18,666 nucleotides of DNA from Temnopleurus reevesii (GCA_036244855.1 BQKZ01000682.1:24213-42878), one strand, 5' to 3'; positions 9,311 through 17,933 are shown, numbered from the stretch's first letter. Numbers and translations: made by a program. Notes: generated by a model not told the origin, from the letters alone.

Positions 9311-10157
9311 TGATTATAATATGATGATAAGATGAGAGCGATAAAATATCAAATATTTGGTAATAACGACGTAAAAATGATTACTGGATATATCATTAGT
9401 CGAGTTTGCAGTATCTTTTATTAATATTAGAACTAACACAAGTTATTTATGGTATGGCCCCCATTTTGTATTGAAAGTATACGGTAACAAGTAAACATTT
9501 GATAGCATTACATTCTGTATTTAATATTGTATAGCGCCCTTTCCAGAGGATAAAACGTGCTGTGTATTCAAATACTAACACGTTACTTGATTTGATCAAT
9601 TAGAATTAATCTTTGATTTGGAGAAACGACAAAAATTCAAACATTATTCCACGTTTGCAATAAATACGTGTCATAATTATAGTGAATAAGAAATATATTT
9701 TGTGTTTGGGAGCCGTCTTTGGTCATGTTCGTCTCCATCATTTTAAAACGACACATGAAAAGCGAAAAGTCATGATGATGGGACAAAATGGCAGGCATCG
9801 ACATTCATCTGTCTCCCATTTCTATCGATTCATAAAAACATTACACTCATCAAAAACACAATATAATATGATTATTATAATACAACCAAATCACCCGCGA
9901 GGGAAAAATCAATCAGACGAGCCAAAACACCGACAAATCATACTCGGGGATATTAATCTTTTAAGTATCTTTTTAAAACAATGACAGATCTTTGATTACG
10001 AAAAAACTTGAAAACGATTGACAAACACCCCAAGCCATAACATCATGTCGCGGTCAAAGAATTCCGATGCTTGCGAAAGAAAATTAAAATTGCCCCTCCG
10101 CAAATTGGATGGTGATATAATATATCCGAGATCTGACCAATTAATGTAATCAAGTTT
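9311..10157. other. Non-coding stretch, no supported gene
   Basis: A plus-strand frame of 100 codons (9682-9984) is open but begins in AT-rich sequence, has no recognisable domain, signal peptide or membrane segment, and is not called as a gene. No repeat family or RNA was recognised. Confidence 0.35.
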
Positions 10158-10385
10158 TCAGCAAGATACCATTTGGCCTTCAACTTTTCTTAAACATCTA
10201 TCAATATCTTCCTTGGTTGTCCTGCGTCTTGGAAAACGTCTATCAGCTCGACAGCGCTTACGCCAAGACTTGCCGGAGGAGTTTTTGAGATTCTGTTGCT
10301 TCGTCGATAGCACTCTTGAGACATCAACAAGAATCATATTTATAACGTGTTGTGACACTTTGGTCAAAAGAAGAGATATGTGACT
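10158..10385 (-). CDS. Possible terminal exon of an unrecognised basic protein
   Basis: On the minus strand a pyrimidine-rich run (about 10388-10411) ends in CACCAAG, a usable splice acceptor. It is followed by 75 open codons in phase 0 and a TGA at 10158-10160. The predicted segment is hydrophobic and neutral in its first third, then strongly basic (RKRCRADRRFPRRR), and ends TTKEDIDRCLRKVEGQMVSC with three cysteines. The composition looks more protein-like than the surrounding AT-rich frames. I do not recognise a family. It could be the C-terminal exon of a secreted or nuclear basic protein, or a chance frame. No upstream exon or poly(A) signal could be matched, and nothing ties it to the GPCR exon further right. 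Confidence 0.25.
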   Translation of the reverse strand, partial: SHISLLLTKVSQHVINMILVDVSRVLSTKQQNLKNSSGKSWRKRCRADRRFPRRRTTKEDIDRCLRKVEGQMVSC

Positions 10386-10826
10386 CTTGGTGAGAGAAAG
10401 GAAAAGACAAACGTGCCCTACGGATGAATTTTCAGAGAGATGATTGGCAAAGAGACGACGTGGTCTTTTAATCTCATAATTAAGTTTACTAGGCAGTCAT
10501 GGAAGATACAAGCATTGCGAAGAAAATGATAAATTCAAGAAAATGTGACGATTATAAGCCAACAAATGGCAGGCATTGCTCAAATATTCAGTCCCTTCAT
10601 AGATTTGATTTTATTGGTAAACTTCTAAATAAGAATTTAGAATCATACAAAGTTCTTTAGCTACCAAATGCGTAAATTTTCGCTCTCACCGTTGACGAAT
10701 AAATTTTCATCTCTGCAATTTCAATGTCCGTATTTGCAAATATTACATACTTTTATTGTTAATCACGGTATATCATCCACATATCTTTGTTAAAATCGTC
10801 ACATATACTTTTTTTACATTTTCATA
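10386..10826. other. Non-coding stretch
   Basis: AT-rich sequence between two possible exons on opposite strands. No repeat or RNA gene was recognised. Confidence 0.35.
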
Positions 10827-10928
10827 ATGTATTTTTTTTTTCAATTATTATCATGTCAATTCACGGACCCACATTTTATTTATCGCAAATGGGCATTTTT
10901 TTTTTACCGTGGTCACAAAATACGCCAG

Positions 10929-11054
10929 ACGGAGATTGCCCAGGATAAAATCCCCAAGAAGGACCAACTCTGTTGTAACACTCGGGGCAGTCAGTACTAC
11001 AATGATCAAACCATAAAGACATGCTGTTCGTATCTCTATGATCAAATTCAACAG
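10929..11054 (+). CDS. Possible exon with a galaxin-like di-cysteine repeat
   Basis: The frame reads DQLCCNTRGSQYYNDQTIKT, then CCSYLYDQIQQ, just before a GT donor at 11055. The pattern is CC-x15-CC, with YN six residues before the second CC and YD three residues after it. Paired cysteines spaced with Tyr-Asn/Asp are characteristic of galaxin repeats, found in secreted or matrix proteins and in usherin-type proteins. A T-rich tract (about 10895-10910) precedes two candidate acceptors, AG at 10927-10928 and 10942-10943. Both give a phase-0 exon of 126 or 111 bp, and the donor GTGATT also leaves phase 0. Only one repeat is visible, and its 15-residue CC spacing is longer than in most galaxins. 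A complementary minus-strand frame is equally long but has no recognisable motif. Confidence 0.35.
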
Positions 11055-11240
11055 GTGATTATGTGTGTCAGTGCTCATTTTAACAAGTCGGGTTCTCACC
11101 ACGTCCTCCTTTAAAGCATCTGCTACACATTTGATCTTTACAAACAACATATGTCTAGCTTAGGATGCATTAATTTGACCCTCCTTGAGCATGGACATAC
11201 TTGGGAAGACACTTGACTGACGTAAAATGCGCTTGAATTG
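11055..11240. other. Intron-like or intergenic sequence
   Basis: Sequence between the possible plus-strand exon and the SINE copy. The frame stays open until 11114, but I see no motif beyond the predicted donor. Confidence 0.3.
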
Positions 11241-11395
11241 TGCCGTCATGGCGTACTAGCGCAGTAACTCGAGCTAATCGGGGCAGTTACGAATAGAGGG
11301 GGGTGGGAGGGTTGCTGCGAGTGACTTTAAAGATCAGCCCCTCTTTCTCTTTTCTGCTGGCATAAATATTAAAATTAGAATGAAACACGTCGTAA
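11241..11395 (+). mobile_element. SINE remnant, copy 1
   Basis: Aligns with the copy at 14885-15030. Shared blocks are GTCATGGCGTAC (11245) with GTCGTGGCGTGC, CAGTAACTCGAGCTAATCGG with TGTAATCAAGCTGTTTGGG, and a pyrimidine-rich block CTCTTTCTCTTTTCTGCTGG followed by CATAAATATTAAAATTAGAA, TGAAACACGTCGTAA. The last block matches CTTCTTCTCCTGGCGTAAAC, ATTCAAATTGAATGACACAC, GCCGTAA in copy 2. The internal B-box region is degraded here, while copy 2 keeps it. The copy is non-coding and diverged. Confidence 0.6.
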
Positions 11396-11438
11396 CATTC
11401 AATTTATCTCGACGCAGAAATACGTTGCGCAGACGCGT

Positions 11439-11575
11439 GGCCGACGTTGAAGGTGTTCGTCTGAGCCCGACTTACGCACGCGTTAGCGTCAGCAAAGCGT
11501 CGTTCATCCGTATTTCTTTATTCACGGAGCGTCATGAACGCTCAGCAAACGTTGGCTATAAACTAAAACGTATGG
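11439..11575 (+). mobile_element. GACGTTGAAGG repeat family, copy A
   Basis: Aligns over about 130 bp with 16873-17000: GCGACGTTGAAGGCGTTCGT, CGACGTACGCATGC, TTCACGAAGAGTCATGAAC, AGCAAAC and GGCTATAAACGCAAA have counterparts here, with substitutions and small gaps. It starts right after SINE copy 1. The 89-codon plus-strand frame across it (11380-11649) is a translation of the two repeats and is not a gene. Confidence 0.65.
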
Positions 11576-12228
11576 ATCATCTCTTAACCAAAAGTTTATC
11601 ATGCACACAATGCTTCAAAATCAAATCATTGCCACGCATACGTTGGTGACAAACCCAAAGGTGTGACTGCATCTTAAGATAGAAGCGTGCAGGGACTTCA
11701 TTACCTTTCATTTTCCCATTGGTTAGTCTCGCCATTTTGTCATCAAGTTTGTCCAATCGACCGGTGTGTATTGCCCGTACCATTTACTCCGATGGGAATT
11801 ACCTTCTCCTAACCAGGCTTATTCATTAACCAGAAAACGAAGATGCAGCTTGCCCATCCTAAGAAACCTGTAAGATCAATTAGCAGCCTGTCGTCGAGCT
11901 TTATTACCCGGAAAAACGTGCGTTTATTCCTTTTATCCACGCCATTATTGGTTTAATTCCCCATCGAGTCGCTACATGGTACTTAATTTCGGGAGTAATA
12001 TGTCGGGCGGCAGGGTAATTTGAGTGGACATACTGTCCATTATACCCCAGGGGAAATGAAGGCTATTGGAAGGGATATGCTAGGTACTTTTGTTAGTGTA
12101 TTTCCTCGCACGTGCCCTGAAATTCAACCCCGTTTCAGTGAATATAGAAGGCGCATGGTCATCTCATTTTGACTACTTAGTTTCTGGGAAGTTATGAGAA
12201 TCACACGCTGCAAAAACCAGGGTGTTTC
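11576..12228. other. Non-coding stretch
   Basis: No protein-like frame, repeat family or RNA gene is supported. A minus-strand frame (11577-11783) overlaps the repeat end and has no domain. Confidence 0.35.
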
Positions 12229-12229
12229 T

Positions 12230-12310
12230 TTAACCCATTGATTGCTGAAGCCAGGTAGTCCCTGCACAAAGTCAATGGGAAATAACAGAACTCAGTAGTC
12301 AACGGGTTAA
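12230..12310. mobile_element. 81-bp MITE with TTAACCC ends
   Basis: Terminal inverted repeats TTAACCCATTGATTGCTG (12230-12247) and CAGTAGTCAACGGGTTAA (12293-12310) match at 15 of 18 positions. The interior is 45 bp and non-coding. Size and ends fit a minimal non-autonomous DNA element. Confidence 0.6.
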
Positions 12311-12631
12311 GAATGCAATCACGCATTTACGTCGCATAGCCAATGTATGTTTTTTTTTTTCGCAGAGGGCATGTTTGGATGACGCGACCATGTGCAAAGC
12401 CAAGCGTATTCAACATAATTCAAGCGTCTTCTTAGCGTCTTTCGTTCCCTAGTAATCGTTATTTTTTAAAAATTTATGCTGGGTATAATTTTGGTGTAAA
12501 ATGTATAATTGAGCTTGAACATCAGCATATAATTTGTTTATTTCTCCCGAAGCCAGTTTCATAGATCAGTTCTTTGAGGTATGCACGACACAACGTACGA
12601 ATCGCGACTCTTTCCTGCAACAAATAGACCC
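12311..12631. other. Non-coding stretch
   Basis: Contains a T run near 12351-12360 and otherwise AT-rich sequence between two MITEs. No gene is supported. Confidence 0.35.
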
Positions 12632-12759
12632 GGGGCCTGTAACATAAAAGATGCAATTTAACTTATGATGAATATTAATCGTAAGTATATGGCAAAACGT
12701 GTACAAGAGAGATACAATTACTTTTCAATTTATCGTATCTCCTTTATGTAACAGACCCC
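12632..12759 (+). mobile_element. 128-bp MITE, GGGGCCTGTAACATAAA family, best copy
   Basis: Clear TIRs: GGGGCCTGTAACATAAAAGA at the left and, in reverse complement, GGGGTCTGTAACATAAAGGA at the right. Subterminal ATGCAATT and ATACGATAAATTG also mirror each other. This is the most intact member of the family also seen at 5663-5790 and 6171-6473. No open frame. AGACC lies near both outer edges (12626-12630 outside the left, inside the right end), so a target duplication cannot be separated from the TIR. Confidence 0.8.
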
Positions 12760-13616
12760 ATATGTTGCTCATTAAGGGCCTGAGAAAGGGTCACCATTTG
12801 TGTGTAGAGACATGCCCACCACTACGAACAGCATTGTGAAACAAGCACATGCATCGAACAATGGTAGATGTGCAAAAACATAGGCATCAGATATGATTAT
12901 TCTCACAAACACTTTCCTGGTGTGGATAGAGAGGCATCTCAAGACTGTTTTTTTTTTATTTAATCATTATTTGTAAGTGTTGGGACTCACGTCTCAAATC
13001 TCTAAATTGTCGGTAAGTTTAGTTATCATTACAAATACAATATTCTTCGAATTAGTCTAGATTTAATTCAATCTCAAAGGTATACTTTAAATCATATCTT
13101 TGAATTTTAGTTTGAGTACTGAACTATGGACAACCCCTAAATTTGGAATAGCGTGCATCATGCGGTTCATTTCGATTGAAAAGAAATAAAAGCATGTGAA
13201 GAAGAAAAATAAGATTTAGACCATTGGAAAGGGAATATAGATTACATCTCGTTCACAAATATTGATTATGTATACGGTCATTTGTTCTAGTACACTAATA
13301 TTAAAAACCAGTCATATTTCTCAAAAAATAAAACAATTTTAACACTTTAAACAACAAAATAGATTGGTGACAACTAACTTTAGACAACTTAAGATAGGTC
13401 TCTAATATAAACACATATTTAGTATTTACATAAAATTTGATACATATTTTGTTTGATTTTTTTTATAACCACATGAACTATTTTTTTTCTCACGTCGTAC
13501 TTTATACAATCATTGTTGTGTAACAAGTCTATCGTACATTAATAAGTTAATTTTGAAAATAAATATAACTATCTCGAACATTCTAATAAGACACCAATTT
13601 GATAACACATCTTCGG
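12760..13616. other. AT-rich non-coding stretch, possibly 3' UTR or downstream of the GPCR exon
   Basis: Lies downstream of the minus-strand GPCR exon. AT-rich with long T runs. On the minus strand an AATAAA can be read near 12954-12960, but it is about 960 bases past the stop codon and may not be used. No repeat family was recognised. Confidence 0.35.
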
Positions 13617-13920
13617 TTAGCGTTCGGATGCAAATCGGAGGCGTTGCCTTCCCTTCGGTCTCTTATTAAACGTTCCGCGATTCTTCGGCAAAGTTCGTAA
13701 AACATCGTGCTTTTGAATACTTACAACATCATCAAATCGAACACACTTTCTCTGCAATCTGGCTACCTTCGCTTTGGCAGTGCCGCACGATGTAGCTTTG
13801 AGTCCTGACCACGTGTCCACCATAGCCGTGTCTGTCCGTTCGGGTTGCCGAAACCGCGCCGGTCGGGCGACCGAAACATGACGAAGATGCACGAGGGTAA
13901 CCATCGGCGTCCCTTCGGCA
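13617..13920 (-). other. GC-richer open sequence just downstream of the GPCR stop
   Basis: A second minus-strand frame runs from 14066 to 13617 and overlaps the GPCR tail in another phase. Its last 101 codons lie beyond the GPCR stop codon. This stretch is visibly richer in GC than the AT-rich sequence on either side. It may be the 3' UTR of the receptor, or true C-tail sequence separated from the exon by a frameshift. There is no recognisable domain. It is rich in Arg, Lys, Thr and Val and contains VRFDDVVSIQKHDVLRTL. Confidence 0.3.
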
Positions 13921-14233
13921 TCAAACCGTGCACGTTTTCGTTTCGGCCGATGATGTCCGCAGTGATTCGTCCAGGGCCGAGTTCCGAGTCGTGCTCGGGT
14001 TGAGAGGGAATGTAGACTTCTTCTGGAACCGGATAGGACGACGAAAATCACGACCACCAGTGGCACAGCACAGGTATTTCATGAAGTATTGGCGGTAGGT
14101 GCGGCTCAGAAAGCAAAGTGCGATGGGGTTGGCACTGCAGTTGAAGTATACGAGAAAGTGGGCCGCACTTTGGAAAACCATCATGCCCGAGGAGAGGAAT
14201 AGCGGATCGACGTAACCGAATTGGAACCATAGA
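13921..14233 (-). CDS. Rhodopsin-like (class A) GPCR, last coding exon: TM7, helix 8 and C-tail
   Basis: The exon opens after a strong acceptor with the last base of a split codon, then 103 codons and TGA at 13921-13923. Residues 1-15 (WFQFGYVDPLFLSS) look like the end of TM6 and extracellular loop 3. Residues 16-42 form TM7: SAAHFLVYFNCSANPI fits the class A consensus around NPxxY. Here the motif is NPIAL, with leucine in place of the conserved tyrosine. Helix 8 follows (FLSRTYRQYFMKYL), ending in a Cys pair, a common palmitoylation site. The remaining 47 residues form a basic, Ser/Thr-rich tail suited to arrestin or kinase regulation. The pattern HFLVYFN-SANPI resembles orexin/allatotropin-type and related neuropeptide receptors, but the subtype cannot be set from one exon. 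The receptor would sit in the plasma membrane. TM1-6 exons were not found to the right. Confidence 0.8.
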
Positions 14234-14260
14234 CTGCAGAAAAAAAAAAAAAGAGAAAAT
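14234..14260 (-). promoter_or_regulatory. Splice acceptor of the GPCR exon
   Basis: In the minus-strand direction a pyrimidine tract (TTTTCTC followed by a long T run) leads to CTGCAG, with the AG at 14234-14235 and the exon starting at 14233. This is a textbook metazoan acceptor. Hydrophobic frame upstream of it (AT-rich, 14236-14433) is intron read-through, even though it happens to stay open. Confidence 0.8.
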
Positions 14261-14739
14261 TGTGATGATTTCGAGGACAATTTACTCATGAAACGATAAT
14301 TTCTTTTTACAATGTTTTTGATTACAAATAATCGTCCCAAAATTGGACTAATCGGGTTGGAATTGATAAACATTTTGTGCCAATAACAACTTTTTAATCG
14401 GTGAAAGTGATTTAGCAAATTGTTAGTTAACATGGTAAAATTGATGTTTTATTTACAATATAATGCAAATATTAGTGAAAAAAACTTACAAAATTTAGGA
14501 TCCAAAGCGTATTTCCAGTTAAAGGTAGATTGATTTTTGTTTAAAAGTACCAACAAAATGGTCAGAAAATAAAGTATGAAATGAAGGAAATGCCAATTAT
14601 ATCATTTAGCTAGTCTATATGCATGACCCTATTTTTTCTCGAATAAACACTATTTAGTGATTCGTCAAAATTGTGCCATTTCACATATTGGACACAAACA
14701 TCATAACTGGGTATATTGGTTAACATTACATGCACAGAT
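14261..14739 (-). other. Intron of the GPCR gene, 5' of the last exon
   Basis: AT-rich sequence upstream of the acceptor. It shows no transmembrane-coding segment and no repeat family that I can identify. Confidence 0.5.
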
Positions 14740-14842
14740 ACTTACATAGACATACACACACGCACATGAATCGAAAAAAAAAGATTACACACACGTACAC
14801 ACACACATGCACATACATACTTGCACACGCACCCAAGCAAAC
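14740..14842 (+). repeat. Imperfect (AC)n microsatellite
   Basis: ACACAC-rich sequence with interruptions by CATG, GTAC and an A9 run near 14775. It lies directly on the 5' side of SINE copy 2. Frames through it (Cys/Met/Val or His/Thr rich) are repeat artefacts. Confidence 0.8.
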
Positions 14843-14881
14843 AAAGAAAGATTTGAGGCAAATTTACATTCACATTCGACT

Positions 14882-15038
14882 GAGGCGTCGTGGCGTGCGC
14901 CTGTAATCAAGCTGTTTGGGACAGTCATAAATGACCTGTGTTGGTCGCGGGTTCGATCCAGGCCGGTCACCTTCTTCTCTCTTCCTTCTTCTCCTGGCGT
15001 AAACATTCAAATTGAATGACACACGCCGTAAAACCAAA
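14882..15038 (+). mobile_element. SINE, copy 2, with internal Pol III B box
   Basis: GGTTCGATCC (14950-14959) is an excellent RNA polymerase III B box. TGGCGTGCGCC (14891-14901), 59 bases upstream, occupies an A-box-like position. A pyrimidine-rich block and CTGGCGTAAACATTCAAATT, GAATGACACACGCCGTAA follow and are shared with copy 1. The A-to-B spacing is longer than in ordinary tRNAs and nearer to that of long-variable-arm tRNAs or the 7SL/Alu head. The region cannot fold as an intact tRNA, so this is a SINE and not a tRNA gene. Frames on both strands are not genes. Confidence 0.65.
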
Positions 15039-16347
15039 TTTCTCTCTCTCACATTTGAATTGAGCCTGGCATCTTTCATCACAAATTGATTCCTGTATAA
15101 ATATTCCTAAAGGCCGTCTCATACCTTTGTGCTTTTAGCATACGTCGGCCCAGCGTTTCTGAAAATTAAACTCGCTCCGTGGACGCATAAAGACGCTGGT
15201 TATACGGTGTACCGACTTTCGGCGTACGTTTTGTTTTTTACCTCAAGTCGAATGTCAGTCCTCCGTCTGATCAGCGTATACTCTGCGCACGGGGATCGAT
15301 TTTTTAATTTTCAAAAACGCTATGTCGATGCAGGCTAAAAACGCAAGTATGTGTTTTGGCCAATAGATAGAGCTTAATATATACCACTCTATTATCAGAG
15401 TCAAAGAAAACGAAGATTCATTTTATGCTATAGATACTGAAATTATAAAAATGAATGATTCAAATGACTATCGATTGAACTTTACAACTCGTCACACTTA
15501 GACCTTGCTCTGTAATCTTACGAACAATTTTTGTTACGTCTCAATAAGAGATAAGACTTAATGTACCTCTTAATGTTTAAAGCTGCATGGTAGATCAAGT
15601 ATGGAATGGAAGACGTTGTTATGTTTTTATCATAATCCCCTAAGGAATATCATCTTGCTTAATCCGAGAATCGTCTTTGAGAATATTAGCTGATGAAACA
15701 AATAGAAAGAAGTTACCATTATCATGATTACACACTGATTTTATTCATAAAATGTTACACAGAGGGAGAAAATAACCCCTCAAATTTACTAATGGGATAT
15801 CTCTTTTAAAACTTGTAACCTGAGTATATCTCATTCCGCTAGATATGGAAGTTTGTATTGCTTGGGGGTTTAATTAGTTGATTGACCATTAGGTCAAAAG
15901 TATCACTCTTTCTAAAGGACAATCCGTCTGATTTCCTTTGGGCTTATTTCGCATCCTTTTTTGTTACGATCTCAAGATCCTTCTAGGACTTTGAGAAGTA
16001 TGCGCATGTAAAAAAGAACCCTATTGGTATTTGCAGGGGGTAAAGAAATGGAAAAGAATGTTAAAGCCTGGGAAATACGATCGAAATGCCTCAATGACAA
16101 TTTATTTCCTTTGCTGAAATATATATATTCCCACCAAAAATATACATTCCTCATTTGTTGATCATGGTTGTTGTATTTTATAATTTATCTATTTATATAC
16201 TTTGTTACTATCTGTTCCATTTTACACCTTGAATATACTCTATTATATCCCTTACATAAAGATCGTTGCATTGACAGTGTACAGGTGAGAAAAATGAATA
16301 GATTTGCTAAGAAAGCCGTTTGCCATTGAATAGTACGAATAGTAACC
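15039..16347. other. Non-coding stretch, no supported gene
   Basis: Bases about 15125-15345 are richer in CG dinucleotides (CATACGTCGG, GACGCATAAAGACGC, TTCGGCGTACG) and resemble in style the GACGTTGAAGG family, but I could not align them convincingly. GCGCATGTAAAAAAGAACCCT at about 16001 recurs near 17477. The minus-strand frame at 15972-16154 has no protein features. Confidence 0.35.
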
Positions 16348-16367
16348 TTTTTTCCCTAGGGAAAAAA
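16348..16367. repeat. Perfect 20-bp palindrome next to an ambiguous base
   Basis: TTTTTTCCCTAGGGAAAAAA is its own reverse complement. The only N in the window follows at 16368, where a G would extend the palindrome by one base pair. The ambiguity is likely a sequencing or consensus problem caused by the hairpin. Confidence 0.8.
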
Positions 16368-16368
16368 N

Positions 16369-16780
16369 CCTTAGAATGATCAACGAGTTTATGTATCTCC
16401 TTAAACAGGTTGATAGAATTTGAATTGATTTGACTGTAATACATATTTTGATGACCTTTCTTGAGATAACCCCGGTTGCTCGGCCTTTTCAGACACTACT
16501 GCGAAAAATGATAGCCAAATAGATTGTACCTTGAGACTATTCTGAGCATCGGCTTTCGTTTAAACCCCGCCGAAAGCATCAACATCAGTTGATCCGGACA
16601 TATTCCTTTCAGACATTAAGAGATCATAGACCAATTCCAATCACCCAGGCTATTCTCGAATAGGATTTCGCCAGCATCACGTCCAAAAAGACCCCCGTCA
16701 CTCGTTTAGTTCATCACCCTAAAGACATATTTGCTCGATGTCAGGGATTTGTATTCCATCCTAAAGGTCCAATCACACGT
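16369..16780. other. Non-coding stretch
   Basis: One small hairpin, GCTTTCG (about 16552) against CGAAAGC (about 16571). No open frame of useful length and no repeat family. Confidence 0.35.
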
Positions 16781-17354
16781 TTTGCGTTTATAAGTGACAT
16801 ATAGCGGGCGTTCGTGAACTTTGAAGACTTTGAAGACTTCCTACGAACGTAGAATGAACAGGGAAAACACTCGGGCGACGTTGAAGGCGTTCGTCTAACG
16901 CTCGACGTACGCATGCATCAGAGTTGTATATATGTGTTTCTGCATTCACGAAGAGTCATGAACAATTGGCAAACATGGGCTATAAACGCAAAGATGCGAG
17001 TCACATTTACGATATAGCCAACGTCTACCTAGCGTACATGCTATTTGAAAGATGTTCCATGATTGCAGAATTTCGGATTGAAAAAAAAAACACGAGGCAT
17101 TAGCGTCGTGAAGGCATTAACGTCAGGCAATCGTCTTTCCTTTGTATTTATGCATCCAATGTATAACCAACGTTCATGACGCTAAGTCAACTAAAGAAAT
17201 ACAAAGGAATGGCACCTACTTGACGGTGATGCAAGCGCACGTCGAACGCCTTCAACGTCAGCAAATCATCTTTCTTCTGTATTTCTTCGGTCTCAGAGCT
17301 TACAAACACAAAGGTATGACTCAGCCTTTAGCTATCAGGCTATGAACGCAAAAT
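16781..17354. mobile_element. GACGTTGAAGG repeat family, copy B, with inverted and direct internal copies
   Basis: GACGTTGAAGGCGTTCG at 16877-16893 recurs as an exact inverted repeat at 17243-17259. The similarity continues past a 9-base gap (CGACGTACGCATGCATCA against CGACGTGCGCTTGCATCA). Bases 16873-17000 align with copy A at 11439-11575. Bases 17121-17152 and 17256-17288 are direct copies of each other (CGTCAGGCAATCGTCTTTCC against CGTCAGCAAATCATCTTTCT). TCCTTTGTATTT (17138) and AAATACAAAGGA (17197) form an exact 12-bp inverted pair. Possible outer ends are TTTTGCGTTTATA (about 16779) and TATGAACGCAAAA (17341), which would make the element about 575 bp. Its boundaries are tentative. Confidence 0.55.
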
Positions 17355-17798
17355 TCTAGTTGAGCCCAGTAAGAAGCAAGGACTAAGCTCCCGAGAATGC
17401 CCGCTACAAATCTCGTTAACACCGGCAAGATGAGACTGATGAAGATGACGGTATTTCCTCTATGCCCAGGTATGCTCGGCATGTAAAAAGAACCCTCTAC
17501 CTTTGCCAATAAACGAACTGCCCAATTTTGTACACTCCTATTAAAATGGTGCAATCTGCAACATTGTTGCTTGTCTTTTACCCTTTTATGTTGCATTAAT
17601 TCTGAAGGGAATGAATTACATTGCTCAAGCCACCAACTGAGAAACAACCAAAAATAGAAAGCATTATCTGCCTGTTATATGTGTTCTTCCTGAGTTTACA
17701 CACAAATAATGACTTTCACCAGAGATGTGTTGTTGTGCCATAATGAGAACGAAACCACTTAAGTGTTCAAACCCAAAATGGTTGGGAAAATGTTTATC
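17355..17798. other. Non-coding stretch with an open minus-strand frame of doubtful reality
   Basis: A minus-strand frame at 17321-17647 contains a hydrophobic run (TVIFISLILPVLTRFVAGIL) that could pass for a membrane segment. However, its C-terminal codons lie in the end of the repeat element, and GGCATGTAAAAAGAACCCT within it recurs near 16001. No family is recognised. It is left as an observation and not as a gene. Confidence 0.3.
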
Positions 17799-17799
17799 T

Positions 17800-17933
17800 A
17801 AAGCCCCGGTCACATAGGACCCCGGAAGCAACACGATTCACCCCGACCTCGTTGTTCTGAGGCAGTTACCGGGAATTAACAAAGAGTCGGGGTGAATCGT
17901 GTTGCTTCCGGGGTCCTATGTGACCAGGGCTTT
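17800..17933. mobile_element. Fold-back element with near-perfect 48-bp arms
   Basis: Arms at 17800-17847 and 17886-17933 are inverted repeats with 47 of 48 matches; the left arm starts AAAGCCCCGGTCACATAGG. A 38-base spacer (17848-17885) separates them. TA dinucleotides at 17799-17800 and 17933-17934 fit a TA target duplication if the ends are AAGCC and GGCTT. The arms are GC-rich in an AT-rich setting. The near identity of the arms suggests a recent insertion or gene conversion between arms. The 64-codon frame beginning at 17892 is incidental. Confidence 0.85.

Noticed and set aside
9682..9984. 100-codon plus-strand open frame
   Set aside because: There is no domain, signal, membrane segment or splice context to support it, and it is AT-rich like its surroundings.
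11380..11649. 89-codon plus-strand frame rich in Arg and Ser
   Set aside because: It spans the end of SINE copy 1 and the GACGTTGAAGG repeat, both found elsewhere in the window without an open frame.
14236..14433. N-terminal extension of the GPCR frame
   Set aside because: It runs through the pyrimidine tract and CTGCAG acceptor, has intron-like AT content and does not resemble TM6. It is intron read-through.
14885..14960. A genuine tRNA gene
   Set aside because: The B box is good, but there is no matching acceptor stem, anticodon arm or proper A-box spacing, and the unit continues into sequence shared with another copy.
17321..17647. Minus-strand frame with a hydrophobic run that might be GPCR TM1
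   Set aside because: Its end overlaps the repeat element at 16781-17354, part of it recurs near 16001, and no supporting TM2-6 exons or family motif were found.
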